The notes under the pieces are model-generated. The model worked only from the letters and a program-made list of their open reading frames with translations. It searched no databases and had not been told where the DNA came from. A stretch of 64,000 nucleotides of DNA from Melieria omissa (Eukaryota > Arthropoda > Insecta > Diptera > Ulidiidae), in contig OZ020267.1 in the NCBI GenBank assembly GCA_963971225.1, forward strand, positions 52,779,590 to 52,843,589. Reading direction: 5' to 3'. Positions 35,095 to 47,400 of this stretch are shown piece by piece (position 1 is the stretch's first letter; each line of letters starts with the position of its first letter). The translations under genes and the position numbers were made by a program.

Positions 35095-35640
35095 CTTCGA
35101 ATCAATATTAAGAACTTTTTGATCCTGACTAAAAAAATAGATATTGTGTCAAAGTATCGAATCATTACTGAAAACTTTTTGATCCTGAGTAAAAGTCTCG
35201 ACTCAATACTGAGTACTATTTGATATTGAGTAAAAGTATCGACTCAATACTGAGTACTATTTGATCTTGAGTAGGAGTATCGATTTAATAGTTAGTACTT
35301 TTTGGCGTTGAGTACAAGTATCGACTCAATATTGAGTACTATTTGATTCTAAAAACAAGTATCAACTAATACTGAGTACTTTTGGATCCTTAAGTAGGAG
35401 TATCGACAGAATAGTGAGTATTCAATGACATTGAGTATAATTATCCATAAAAAACGCAGTGCTTTTTGAAATTGAGTACTAAGGACATTATGATCTTGAC
35501 TAAAATAATCAACTCAATACTGAGTACTTTTTGATCATGAATATGAGTATCGATTTAATACTGAGTGAGTCTTTATATGAGGTAGATAAAAGTACCGTCT
35601 CAACACTGAGCACTTTCAATATTTGCTGCAAGTGTCTAAA
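35095..35640 (+). repeat. 41-bp satellite-like array, right part
   Basis: The array resumes exactly where the MITE interrupted it and then decays. Units become more diverged toward 35640, ending in ordinary AT-rich DNA. Confidence 0.85.
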
Positions 35641-38600
35641 CAATTACTTTTAGAAACCAAAATCTGCCAATGCTTTAGCAGTCAAGTCCTTACTTCTCTA
35701 TGAATCGATTCTACCCAACACAACACTACAGTTTTCTGTATATTTTTCTTCTTCTTCTTTTCCACACAATTCTCATTTCTTTTGTTGTTAAATTTTACAA
35801 TAATTGGTGATGTAACCCGAGCTTTCATAACTATTCCAAACCTTAATTTAAACGATCTTAATTTCTTTGGCTCGTATTCGTTTCTTCTCTTTCGAATCTT
35901 TGCTCCATGTAATCTTTCACTTCATAAATCAAATTTCATTTTCCTCTACTTCTGCTCTTTTTGTCTCTTTTCAAGATTTGTTCAATTAAATCTTTCATTT
36001 CATACAACAATTTTCTTTTCTCCTCTACTCTACTTCCGCTCATTCGTTTCACTCCAGTTTCTTGTCAAATTCATCTTCGTTTTCATCACTTACTCGCCCC
36101 ATATACATTTACCATAATTTCCTTTCCTTTTCGAATTCGCTCGTTCGATCGCGAGTGAAATTCCTCCACGATCTCGTCTTCTTCTTCTTTCTTCTCGGCA
36201 TTTTCTCCTCTAATTCAATTAAGCACAATAAAATTATTAAATGCCAACACAAATTGACCATCAATAAATTTTAATTGAATTTCGTAAAATTGTTACTGTT
36301 TGTTGTTGTTGTTGCTGCTGCGTTTCTTGTTATTTTTTCACTACGTTTTGCTTTTCTCACACGGCGAGTGAATTTGCTGAACGGCAACGTGCCGCAATGT
36401 GTGGCTGTCGCACGTATTGTCGGCACTGTTCGGTGGTGTTGGCGGTCGGCATTTGTAGCGTTAACCATCATTTTTCTACAATTTGCTCATTAAGTTTTTC
36501 AGGTTTCTGTGTCTGCAGTTGACCCCCCGGTGTCCGTCTGTGCGTTCGTTCGTTCGCCCGTCCCTCGGGCTGTGTGCGCCCCGACGCAACAATGTGGGTC
36601 ATGCGAACTCTAATGCAAGTCAAAATTTATCGCTTGATCTCAATGATCTCAGTGAAAAGTGATGTTTGCGCAAGTTGAAGCGCGCAGCGTTGCGGCGACT
36701 TGGATGCGAGCATCCAAACGCTTCCCCGATGCGTAAACGCTGCGTGAATGCAATGCGAGCGAGATGTGCGGCCAGTGTTAATGACTCGTGGCCGAGCGAA
36801 TTCTTTACACAGTTTTTTGTGTATTTCTTAGGGACTTTCTATAGAATTGAATAGTTGATTAGAGTTTGTGTGCAGAAATGAAGAAACAGAAATTTGATCA
36901 TAAATTGCAAATTCCTAGTTTAGTCTCAGTTAAGAATTTGATGGCGTCTGTTCGGGAAGATGAAAATTTTTCAAATTTCTTCCTCAAAAGACACTTCGGT
37001 GATCCTGTAGACGAGTCCTAAATACTAATTTTCAATTGAGAATTGACTGCTATTATTTTCTAATAAATTTGTCTCCCTTTTGTCTCAAGATTGGGAATAT
37101 TCAACTTTCAGCATATCACTTTAAAATAAATAAAAATAAATTAAAAAAAAATTTCAAATTACAGCTCAACCTGTTTGTCATTCAGTTGAAAAACTCTATC
37201 TCACCCAAAGCTCAGGGGTTAAAGCCTTGAAATACATTAAAATAAATGCCTGCCATTTCGTAAAACCAGCTCACAACACGGACACACCTTCACATTAAGC
37301 AAACAATTCAAACAGGATCCTCGAACACCCGTAGAACATGACACAACATTACCACGTGAGGGCGAAAAACATTTCCCACACTCGTGGCGTGTTTATGTTC
37401 GGCAACGCTGAAAGTGTGTCCACAACAACAACGACAGAATCGTTGCCACTAATTTCCAGCTTGCGTGTCCGCCAGCAGGAATGAAGTGCCCGCAATAGGG
37501 GAAACAGGATAACTGCCACAACGAGCTGGCGGCACTGGCACTGCCGACTCGACTGGCAGTTGGCATTTGGCAGCTGACGGCGCTGTCGTTGTCAATGTCG
37601 TGTAAATTGTTGCGACTTTATCTACAATTTACAGCTAGCGGCGCATTTCTTTCCAAGCACACAGCAGCTGATAACAATTTTTCCAACGTAAAATACGCGG
37701 AATTTCATTTATTTATTTAAACCTACGAGGCAAACAAGAAACAGGCGGCAGCAATGTGTGAATTTACATTCAGTATTTTTTGTTTTTGTGATTAAGTGCG
37801 GCACAAAATATTTTATAAAAATAATGTATTCTCTTATGAAATGTGACATATGCTTTCCACCCTATCGACAACTTTTTAGTATCAAAAGTTTATGAGGCGT
37901 TTCAAGCGCGATTTTGGGTTTTTTGAAACTCGTAATTTTTCAATGGACTGTTAATTTTTTCGACTTGTTACTACAAGTTTATAGTATTTAGATATCTAAC
38001 TATGAGGTCATAAGTTGGGTTTCTATTAGGTACTTTAGTGGCGCGCACAGGATTCCATTTTCGAGGTGGTTCCGTCCACAGTTTTTGAGCACATTACTAG
38101 TTGTTTGCAAGATACAAATATTTGAGAGGGGGTTGAACACCTGAAGTCCCTCTTACGTGCACCACAGACTAAATAAATACCATTTAAGCTCAACTTAAAT
38201 TCGATTCGACCACATATTGGATAGTTAGGTCACCTGTAAGCACATTTGACGAATTATAGGAAAACACTCCTTAAATTTCTTTTGACTGTTCACCTGTCTT
38301 TGAGTTGGCTTTCGTAGGATTAATGACAAATTATTTCACAAGGGAAATGACAGGTGAAAGTGCTCTTTGACAGTCTTACTGCTACAGTAAGAAGAAAAGA
38401 AAAGCAAAAATTTGTCCAAGTGCTTGTCACGCATTCTCTAGCACCAGGTTTATGGTACTGATAGTCTCACCAACGAAAACCTTAGTCTTCTTTCTTCTTC
38501 TTTTCAAAATCTACTCAGAGTGTATCACATAGGCCAGAACACAACACATTGTATACCTATCGGAAAGATGGGTCCAAGCATCGCAACCGGAACCAACCAA

Positions 38601-38651
38601 CCATCTACTTAAATTTGTTTGCAGATCATATAGACTCACTATAGTTGGATC
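35641..38651. other. Non-coding DNA with two GC-balanced islands
   Basis: No gene. Pyrimidine-rich sequence (TTC/CTT runs) fills 35740-36190. Islands at 36290-36800 and 37260-37760 are GC-balanced and may be regulatory. An acceptor-like TTTTTCAG occurs at 36494-36501 without a partner donor. Frames here have no domains. Confidence 0.45.
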
Positions 38652-39564
38652 TATCAGGTGTACAACTTTGCTTCCGCCGTTTTCCGATAGGTGGCTGTAC
38701 CGGCTGAGGCTGGTTGAAATACATAGATGGTAATGCCTTTAAAGTGAGTGTGGACAGTGCCTAACGAATTGTCATCGCCGTTTCAGTGACAGTTGTTCTT
38801 GTTTTCGTATTATTCACGCTCGAAAATGTCCGTTTATGTGCCCAATTCTCGCCATTTGCGGGAAGTTTTACTTTTCTGTTACAATTCGAAAAAAAATGCA
38901 GCTGAAGCGCATCGAATGCTCTCAGAAACTTACGGTGATGCTGCTCTGAGTGAAAGAACGTGTCGGGAGTGGTTTCAACGTTTTAAAAATGGTGATTTCG
39001 ATGTCGAAGACAAACATGGTGGTGGAAGAGAAAAAACCTTCAAAGATGAACAACTAGAAGCATTGCTTGATGAAGATTCGTGCCAAACCCAAGAAGAGCT
39101 TGCCGAATCGTAGGGAGTGAGTCAGCAAGCCATTTTGAAACGTCTCAAGGCCCTGGGCATGATTCAGAAAGAAGGAAACTGGGTGCCGTACGAGTTGAAA
39201 CCGAGGGACATCGTCGCAAAAGTGGTCAAAAAGTACCTGGAAACGCTGAAATGGGAAGTCTTGCTCCACCCGCCGTATACCCCAGATGTCGCCCCTTCTG
39301 ACTTCCACTTATTCCGTTCGATGGCACACGGCCTGGCAGATCAACATTTTCAATCCTTCGAAGAATTGGAAAAATGGATTGCTTCATGGATAGCAAAAGA
39401 GGACTCCTTTTTTCGAGCCGGGATCCGAAAATTGCCGGAAAGATGGGAGAAAGTTGTCGCTAGCGACGGACAATACTTTGAATAATACATCTGTAAGCAC
39501 TTTTTTGCAATAAAGCTTTTAATTTTGGAAAAAAAACGGCGGAAGCAAAGTTGTACACCTGATA
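38652..39564 (+). mobile_element. Mariner element with perfect 30-bp ends, core deleted
   Basis: TA at 38652-38653 and 39563-39564 flank perfect 30-bp inverted repeats at 38654-38683 and 39533-39562 that start TCAGGTGTACAACTTTGCTT. Perfect ends and a readable transposase show that the insertion is young. About 126 codons are missing from the transposase compared with the usual length of about 345, and one stop is present. It could be moved in trans by an intact relative, if one exists in the genome. Confidence 0.95.
38826..39485 (+). pseudogene. Mariner transposase, internally deleted with one stop
   Basis: The frame starts MSVYVPNSRHLREVLLF at 38826 and spans 219 codons to TAA at 39483. An in-frame TAG at 39111-39113 follows EELAES. 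The N-terminal paired helix-turn-helix region is complete (TCREWFQRFKNGDFDVEDK, then GVSQQAILKRLKALGM). After ELKPRD the sequence jumps to IVAKVVKKYLETLKWEV, losing the first two catalytic aspartates. The third remains in PPYTPDVAPSDFHLFRSM. The C-terminus LPERWEKVVASDGQYFE is intact. The intact enzyme would bind the inverted ends and cut and paste the element; this copy cannot. An ATG eleven codons upstream is in frame but MSVYVP is the family start. Confidence 0.92.
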
Positions 39565-39821
39565 ATTGCTAGGTTTACCTCTTTGGTTCCAACAGGATAA
39601 AGCAAAAATGATTCTCGGAACTTTTCGGAAGATTTGGACACGAGATCCTGATGAGTCTATAAATAAATTCCTGAAGTTGAATGTTAAAAAAAACAATCTT
39701 GAGACATTTTTCAGAATCTTTTATCTTTACACATCATTCAGAATCTTTTATGTCAACGATGCATCGTAAATTTACAACTTAATCATTTTTAGTGGCGTTT
39801 GACTGAATTAAAAACTTAAAT

Positions 39822-40046
39822 AGAATAAATTAAAATAAAATAAACTAAAATAAACTAAAATAAAATAAAATAAAATAAAATAAAATAAAATAAAATAAAA
39901 GAAATAAAATAAAATAAAATAAAATAAAATAAAATAAAATAAAATAAAATAAAATAAAATAAAATAAAATAAAATAAAATAAAATAAAATAAAATAAAAT
40001 AAAATAAAATAAAATAAAATAAAATAAAACATAACAAAATAAAATG
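39822..40046 (+). repeat. (TAAAA)n pentanucleotide array
   Basis: A long pure run of TAAAA with a few interruptions (CTAAAA near 39844 and 39854, GAAATAAAA at 39901). Frames of repeated FILFY on the minus strand are translations of the repeat and not proteins. Confidence 0.95.
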
Positions 40047-40249
40047 AAAAAACAAAAATTAAAATTAAAAAAAAATAGAATAAAAAAACAACACAATTCT
40101 TACCTATTTTTGTATAACCAAAACTTTCAGAGCCTGGACCAAAGTTTATACAAAGTTCATTCCAAAGTAAACAGAAATTTTTAATAATAACAACAACACA
40201 TTTGTTTCAACAAATTTTTTACTCAAAATCGTCTTCTCAAAATTCAAAA

Positions 40250-40445
40250 TTATCTTGATATCTTTAAGGATGTTCGTACAAGCTTTTGGATGGCTTCTAC
40301 GTCTATGAACTATGAAAGTTTTCCTTTCTGGCAATTTCATTTTTCTGAAAAAATAAAAGTCGCATTCTGCCCGATCGGGCAAATACGCAGAGTGATTGAT
40401 TGTTAAAATTACGGTTTTCATAAAAAAATAGGTCACAGATGTCAA
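40250..40445 (-). pseudogene. Mariner-like transposase C-terminal fragment
   Basis: Minus-strand NHSAYLPDRAECDFYFFRKM followed by KLPERKTF aligns with H-S-P-Y-S-P-D-L-A-P-C-D-F-F-L-F-P-K-x-K-x-x-L-R, the block holding the last catalytic aspartate of mariner transposases. Substitutions (L for S, R for L, E for P) show decay. Only this part is recognisable. Ends and the rest of the gene are missing, and a GGCGCCATCT-type motif lies just outside at 40450-40461 (minus sense). Confidence 0.6.
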
Positions 40446-43059
40446 TTCATGAGATGGCGCCAGTGAACCTGTGAAAAAATAGTTAGTTTTCGATAGTTAA
40501 ATATTCAGTTAAATGGCAAAAAATTGATGCTATTGAAATGTTGAATTCAACTTCCAAAACTTTCTATGAAGATTTTTGTTGTTCTTTGATGAATTCAGAC
40601 ACATTTTTGATGGAATATTGATGGATTTTGGTTGGTCATCATTTTTATTCTTACGACCAATTTTAAATTACTTAAGGCACTCATAAACTCTGCCCCTGAT
40701 TAACAATCATCACCATTAACTTAATTCATCAATTAAAATATTTCGGAAAGGGTTTTACCAAGTTTAAACAAAAATTAATATTAGCTCTTTGTTCGATGCT
40801 AATTTTTGAACCAAAGATAGAAACATACTTTCACTACAGAAGCAATAATTTTGCTTTCAGTGAACCAAATGTTTTGAAATCTTAACTAAAAATCAAGAAA
40901 TATCTTACCTTTCTAATGCAATTAATAGCAAATAGGTCATCGAGGAAGGTTCTTATTTCACTAATGTTTTTTGAAAGTGACTGCCATTAGTATTTTTTCC
41001 TAAACAAAAACACTTAAAGTTCAAACGATTGTCTACTGCACTCCGCTAAAAGGTTAATCTATTCAAGGTGTTTCGATAATTTTTATAATTTTTTTTCGCT
41101 ATTAAAGTGTTGAACGCGCTGCGACGCTGAGACAGAGCGACGCGACTTGCAAAGAGGCGAAAAGTATCTAATTGCCTGCAGTAAACAACCACAACAACAA
41201 CAGCATTGCGGTGAATGAGGCTTGTATGCATGTTGCAAGTGAATGGCAAAAAGTTTGCGTTGTTGCTTTACATTTCTTTAAGTTTTTTTGTTTGTTTTTT
41301 CTGGTACATACGCGCCTGATACGCATTTAGCAACACGCGTCCAACAGCGCCGTGCAGCCGGTCACCAGCAACATCCGGTTTTTTGGCGCAAAACATAAAA
41401 TGCCCCACTTCAAATAATTGACTTCCTCCACTTCAGCTAACCCGACGCTTTGAAATGTCAACGCTCGAGCGGCAACGACTCGGCTCAGGTACAAACCCCT
41501 GGCTGCCACTCGAGCTCGGCCACGCTGCGTTAACCTGCCGCTGCGGCGCGTTTGGGCTGCGACATGTTCACCTGCGCCCCGCGCGCAACCAACGCTCAAC
41601 AATGCAGCCACTTAGCACGCTCATCAATTGCGCACGAAGGCAAAGGCGGCAGCCACTGCCTGACGCACCACTCAACGTCCGACGTCCTGACGCTGGCTGT
41701 CGCTGGTGGTGGCAAACTAGTTCCTTCAAGTGGATTGTTAGCCAAAAAAGCCAACAACAAAAAAGCTCAAAAGTGGAACAACCTCAAATGCAGGGGATGA
41801 GAAAAAGATGGTTCAAGCAGCCAACCGACCACGGAAACGAAGCAACGCCGAAGCCTGGCCCCGAGGTGGAGGGCAATGAGTGGCATTTTTAGTCTCACTC
41901 AGGTGCACCATGGTTGTTCTATGCGTGTGTTGAGGTTGTCAGTTCGTGTGTGTGTGTGTTTTGGTTGCGGTGGGGAGGCAATTAACGCGGCTAAAGGTGT
42001 TGTAGCAGCCCGCAACGCAACGTCGAAAAAATGCTGGAAATTGCTTGAAAAAGGGATGACAAAGTTATTTTGAGAGAAGTTATTTTGAGACGCTTCGAGA
42101 GTTCGCACGCGCGCACATCCTGTTTAAGGGAAGCACAGCGCTCAAGAGGACTCGATTGTTTTCAAAGTATGAAGGAATGCCTTAAATGGGTGAGGAGCAC
42201 AAATCGATGATGATTTGTGGTGCAGTTTTTCAAGTGGCCTCAGCCACTCAAACCGACTGACAAATTGGTCAATTAGTTGGCGTATCTGCAGTGACTCGGA
42301 AGCAAGAGAAAGTGACAGTTGAAGGGATTTAAAGTAGAGTCTGGTTCGAATGCAAACTCTGAGAACAGATTAAGTTGGGTTAATGGTAAATGGGTCATGT
42401 TAGGTGGGGTTATGTTGGGTTAGATTCGGGTTGATTGAATTAGGTTGATAAAGTTAGGTGAGTAGTTAAAGTTTTGTGCTCACTACAGCCTCCTGAAGTA
42501 AGACTTTGCTTTGATTGGCTAAGTTACATTTATTTAGTGTTCGAGTAACAGCTTAAAACACGTCAGTGCCCGTGGAAATATGTAACCCATTTGGTAGTTG
42601 GGGGATATAAACAGATTGTTTGATGACAGTCCGGAGAAAGGGTAGAGGTGGCGCAAGTTTTAATGCAATCACGGCGTCTAAAAACTTTCAAGTATGAAAT
42701 TTATTTTATACTTTACGAGTATGGTATGGTTTTTTAAGGACGGGACCGTGCAGTACACAGACGGTGACAAGGAACAGATTTCTGGTCTTCAGAGCGGAGG
42801 AGTGATTGATGAATACAAATACTTCATTTTCCCATCTCGTAAAAGATTACGTTGCAGTGTTTGTTGTTTGGGTTCCGTGCTGCATTTGTTAGATTTGTTG
42901 ACAAACGAGGCATTTCCCGCAAAATCATGTCGGACAAATCATCTGGTCTCCATATTTTGCGTGCCATGGTGCTAGGATTGAGAGGATCCAACAAGTATTC
43001 TTACGCTTTGGATTGGATAATTTACGCTTTACAATTTGATTAACTATTTACTAACTTAA
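40446..43059. other. Non-coding DNA with a GC-rich island
   Basis: No gene supported. The 41100-42130 block is the most GC-rich of the window. It has a long plus frame (41455-41892, 145 codons) without any recognisable domain and with open frames on both strands, so I treat it as chance. GGTTA-like words cluster at 42370-42460. The frame at 42694-42975 may belong to the upstream part of the retrotransposon at 43060, but shows no clear motif. Confidence 0.4.
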
Positions 43060-43375
43060 AATCTTTGCAAAGTAGAAGAAGAACAATTCTGCCTTTGTCT
43101 TTCCTCTTTGATGTACTCCGTGGTGTGGTTGACTGTCCCACACTACTTCAAAGGATTTTTCTGAATATTCCAGCCAGATCTCTTTGTTCCTCAGAGTTCT
43201 TCCATGTAGGTGTTTTTAGGGCTCCGTATGTGCGAAATGCACCTATCTCCAGAACCGTAATTGAATTCAATAGAATCTCCAAAAATGTTGAGATTGATTT
43301 TTCAGTTTCAAAAAATCGATTCATGGATTCTTTAAATCTTTTTTCTTACGTATATAAAATGTACATTTAGAATGT
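43060..43375 (+). pseudogene. Non-LTR retrotransposon, reverse transcriptase C-terminus
   Basis: The frame from 43065 reads SRRRTILPLSFLFDVLRGVV, then DCPTLLQRIFLNIPARSL and VRNAPISRTVIEFNRI. This matches the C-terminal pattern R-R-x5-F-x-x-x-L-x-G-x-I-D..L-L..I..N-V-P-x-R..F..P-I-x-R-x-x-x-x-F-N found after the reverse transcriptase domain in CR1/Jockey-type insect elements. It ends naturally near 43370 and is followed by AATAAATATATAAAA, suggesting an element 3' end. Upstream domains are absent or unrecognisable, consistent with 5' truncation. Confidence 0.6.
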
Positions 43376-44398
43376 GTTCAACTTAGCCTATACGATTGTT
43401 TTTGTATTCATTGGCTAATCTAAACTAAATAAATATATAAAACATCTGTTGTAGCACAAAAGGATATGAGACGAGAATTCTTCAAAATCAAAAGAAGTTG
43501 CTCGCGATAATCTAAGAAAGTATTTCACTCAACGAGTCGATTAGGCTTTCATGCCCTCGGATGCAACTCACATGGGCGAATTGTGAGAATCCGTACTCAA
43601 GAGCTTCAAAACTGATCTCAAGAAGACTGAGATCAGACTGGCAGTCTTCAAATAAATTCAATTTTGAATTCTTTCGAATTAAGTATTGATTGCCGACCAT
43701 TGTTCCCTCTCTCTCAAGAAGCTACCGATCTGCTTCCGCTTACTGCACGTCACTGCCTCCTCTCATGTTACCTTCCGAATCCAATTCGAAAGATCTTTCT
43801 CTGATCTTTGAAATCTCTTCAACTCTACCTGCAGGATCCCTACAAATGGCATCAATGGCAATCACTCTACTATACCCATGTGTCCGGGAACCCTTAGAAT
43901 AGTGACTTGACTAAGCGGATACAGAAGATAAGTGTTTATCTTTTGATTCTCTTAGCGTGAATACATTAGATCAGTGGTTTCGCCTGGAGTTAGGCTTACT
44001 ATCTCAACATTAGGTGTAGATATCTATTCCAATAAGTAAGATTTAATCCCTTTTCTTGATAGTAAATACATCATGTATCTAGTTGCCTCAATGCCCATAA
44101 GGTCTGAAATCCGAAGAAACGACAATTTCACTAAATGTATCCAATTTGTATACACTTTGAATTTATCTTGTCGCACTGGTGTATTCAGGTGCTTTTTGAG
44201 TTGAAACCCCCCCAAAATATTTAAACTTTAAAACTACATACAATAAAACGCATTTTATAAATATTAAAGAATTACTTTTTGAAACTCCACCCGAAATATT
44301 TTTCTGAATCCGCCCTGCCTTGTCGCAAAGAAAGGTCGTATGACCATCAGTCAGTTGGAAAGAATGGCTAAGAAACTCATCCGAGTGATTCGTCTAAG

Positions 44399-44479
44399 CC
44401 AGTGATGACTATTCCATTACTTGTGAGTAGCAGAGTGGACCATTCTGCTACTTTTGAGTAGCAAAGTGATCATCACTGG
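44399..44479. repeat. Imperfect inverted repeat
   Basis: CCAGTGATGA..GAGTAGCAGAGTGG is followed after two bases by CATTCTGCTAC..TCATCACTGG. The arms match at about 28 of 39 positions and all differences are transitions or clustered mid-arm. It would fold as a hairpin of about 40 bp. No element ends or target duplication were found. Confidence 0.5.
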
Positions 44480-47400
44480 TCTATTTAAAGTATGAACTCC
44501 TCCGCCTTTTGTAATCGTCACTTTTTCTGGCTTATACACGTTTCAGCCATCGTTTCACATATTCACCACTAACCACAAACAATTTCCCGTCTCTAATATC
44601 CCACCACCACAATTTACACATAATCGAGTTAGTATTCTCCCATATAGGAAAATGCAAAGAGCGCATCGGAAACTGCGTTCCATCACACAAAACCGCGCAA
44701 ATGAAGATTAAATTTCAAATTACAACCAACATCAGCCCACACTCCATGAAAATACAAATGAAAAAAATGGTAAAACTAGAATTGAAATGAAGGCTTAAAA
44801 AAGCACAGCGCAGATGTAAATTTATCAAATGTCGCAGTAAAGTTTATATTGTTCAGCAGAAATTGATTAAGACTGCCCACATGCCGGTTTTTCTCGCATG
44901 CCCATAAAACGCTTATAAAGCAATGACAGAGATGAGTATGGCAGCGTTACAGCAACAACTCAACCTACACACAATTCGATTTGTTGTTGGCTTTGTTAAA
45001 CAAAATCTTTAGACACATTAAAGAAGCATCGAACTGTGCTGCGGTTCACGTGAGCCACTTAAGTTGGCTTTGGCGGGGGAAGCTTTCAATTAGAGTCGCG
45101 ATGGGAGAGGCTAACTAAATAAGCGTAATGGGTAAAAAATTAAAATGTGATACCAGGTTGATGGAAGCGAAGACAATGAAATGATATAAGATGTAATGAT
45201 GGATGATGATGAAATAATGAAAAGACTGCGTTGATGGCGTTGACAGAGTAGCTGAGGCTCAAAAGTTAACCAATTTGATGGTCTTGAGACAATAACGATT
45301 GGAGGGTTTAAAGTCAATCAAAATTAGTAAATGTGAGTTTTTTGAGACAAATTAAACTTAATACTTTTAGCTCGCTTATCGTTGTCTATGGATTCCTGAA
45401 CTACGTATTTACTGACGTAAAGAAGAATAAAAACTGCCAATGAATTAAATTAACAACTTTATTGAATTGGATTCTTTTAGGCTCAAAAAGATTTCAAAGT
45501 TTAAAATGGTTTAATGCAATCATCTGGTTCTCTAACTTTGCATAGATCCAGTACAATGAACTCAATGATTTTAAGTTGATGCTTTGCTGCTTAAAAATCT
45601 ACATACAGACATACTTATAGAAGACCTAAACATCACCGAGTTACTAAACTTCATTAGGTTGGTGAGATTAGGAGATGTTCTCTAAAACTTGTAGGGGATA
45701 CAATAGATCATCTTTGATCTCAATATTCCTAATAGATCTATCTATGTATCTATCTATCTATCTTCGTATGTAAGACAAACCATTTGTAAGTGTGAATTTG
45801 TATCGAAAGGACAGAAAAGAATATTTGAATGATGATTCTAAATGATGATTCTAAGAGTTGGAAAATCTTCAAAGAAACTGATAGATCCGTATCTACAGAG
45901 CTACCGGAATCTTATCGATTCTTATCGAAAATCAATCAGTATTTGAAATTTGCTTAAGAAGGCCACAACTAAATCTGTTTTCGTCGCCATATGGTCAGAC
46001 AACAGAAAAGTACTCACAAATTTATGGATCTACAATTTTCATAACTGAAATTGTAGATATAACAGATTCAAAAGAAAGTAAAATTTATTAAAGTCTTAAT
46101 CATCTTTTCAAAATGAATCATGATGACTGTTTTGAAGGGTTCGAATTTGTTACAAATATACTTAGCTGACTTTCAGTTAATTTACTCACTTTTAAGTGAT
46201 TTGCTTTCTAAGTTGAGTTGAGCTCTGTTGGTCTGTTTTGATTTTGATGATTTGCCTTTTTTGCAGATTTTTGTCAATAACTTTTGTCATTCAGCTGGTT
46301 TGAAAACTTTATATCCAGAACCATCTTTGGAATGCTGAGCTTAGTAATGTCTCTTTATTGCTATCCGCAAATAAATATACAAATAAATAAATCAGTAAAA
46401 TAAATAAATAAATAAATGAACAAATAAATAAAAAATAATTAAATAAATAAATAAACAGTACTTAGTTTATACATTTTCTTTCAAAATTTAAGGAATTTGT
46501 ACTAAATGTGTAAATAGCATTTAGGCAAACGAGCTCAACAAATGATGAATATTTGTAGTCCTGAGATTAAAAAATCGACTGTACATAAAACCATTTTCAA
46601 ATTAGGAAGTTCAGCGTAAACTACCTACTCTCCTTTATTATATTTTCTGACTAGATAGAGTGACCATATAACCCAGAAGATAGCGCAACAATATACCTTA
46701 CAGTATCTTAGCTAAAACTACTAAAACCAACCGAACAATAATATTTCATTTATCAGATTTATTAATGTCAAAACCACGAAACACGTCGATGAATTATTCA
46801 AATCTAATATTAGCTAATGTTACTTTTGTTCAGTTAACAAGCTAAAATAAGATAAGAAATCGCTACCATCAGTCTTGGCCCTGAAGCTCAGTTATTTTGT
46901 GTTGAAATTTTCGCAACAAAACTAAGCAAAACACAGTATCGGCTGACTCAAAGCGGCTATAAATCAGCTAAGCATAAACAAATTATTGAGACAACGCAAA
47001 TTGTGGCGGCTCGTTTGAGCGTCAATGTCAACATTTACAAAATTTTAGTGACATTAACAGCTAAATTATTGAAAAAAATACATATTTTGTAAACAACATT
47101 GAAAAGGTATAAAATGAAAAAACAAAAAATGCATCTTGAATTCATACAAATCACAATGCAGGTGTCTGTAGTGCGACAGCAGGAAATAAATACAAAAGTA
47201 CAAAGTGTTTTTCCGAAGCTATAAATAACAATGCTCCGGGCAGCGCTGAGAGGAACTCAACTCAACTGAACTGAGCTGAAGCTGAAGCTGAGGCTTAGCT
47301 AAGCTGAGCTGTGCGCTGGGAATGGCGCACGATTGCAGCAGCTCAGCTGGCTTTAAGGTGTACGTGAGAGTGTTAATGGAGGCGCACTGTGGCTGTTGCA

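Noticed and set aside
32170..35640. Regular repeats considered as a CRISPR array
   Set aside because: The host is clearly an animal. The repeats are contiguous and degenerate without unique spacers of constant length.
41455..41892. 145-codon plus frame in GC-rich island
   Set aside because: No recognisable domain, overlapping open frames on both strands, no splice or promoter context. Kept only as an island of interest.
42360..42465. GGTTA-rich stretch as an internal telomeric tract
   Set aside because: Words are irregular and mixed with other sequence; short GGTTA clusters are expected by chance or from retrotransposon tails in such genomes.
43490..43900. Possible RNase H relic (YYTHVSGNP on plus; CIRGHES on minus)
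   Set aside because: Each resembles only a few residues of the W-x-P-G-H motif, on opposite strands, with no supporting neighbouring motifs.
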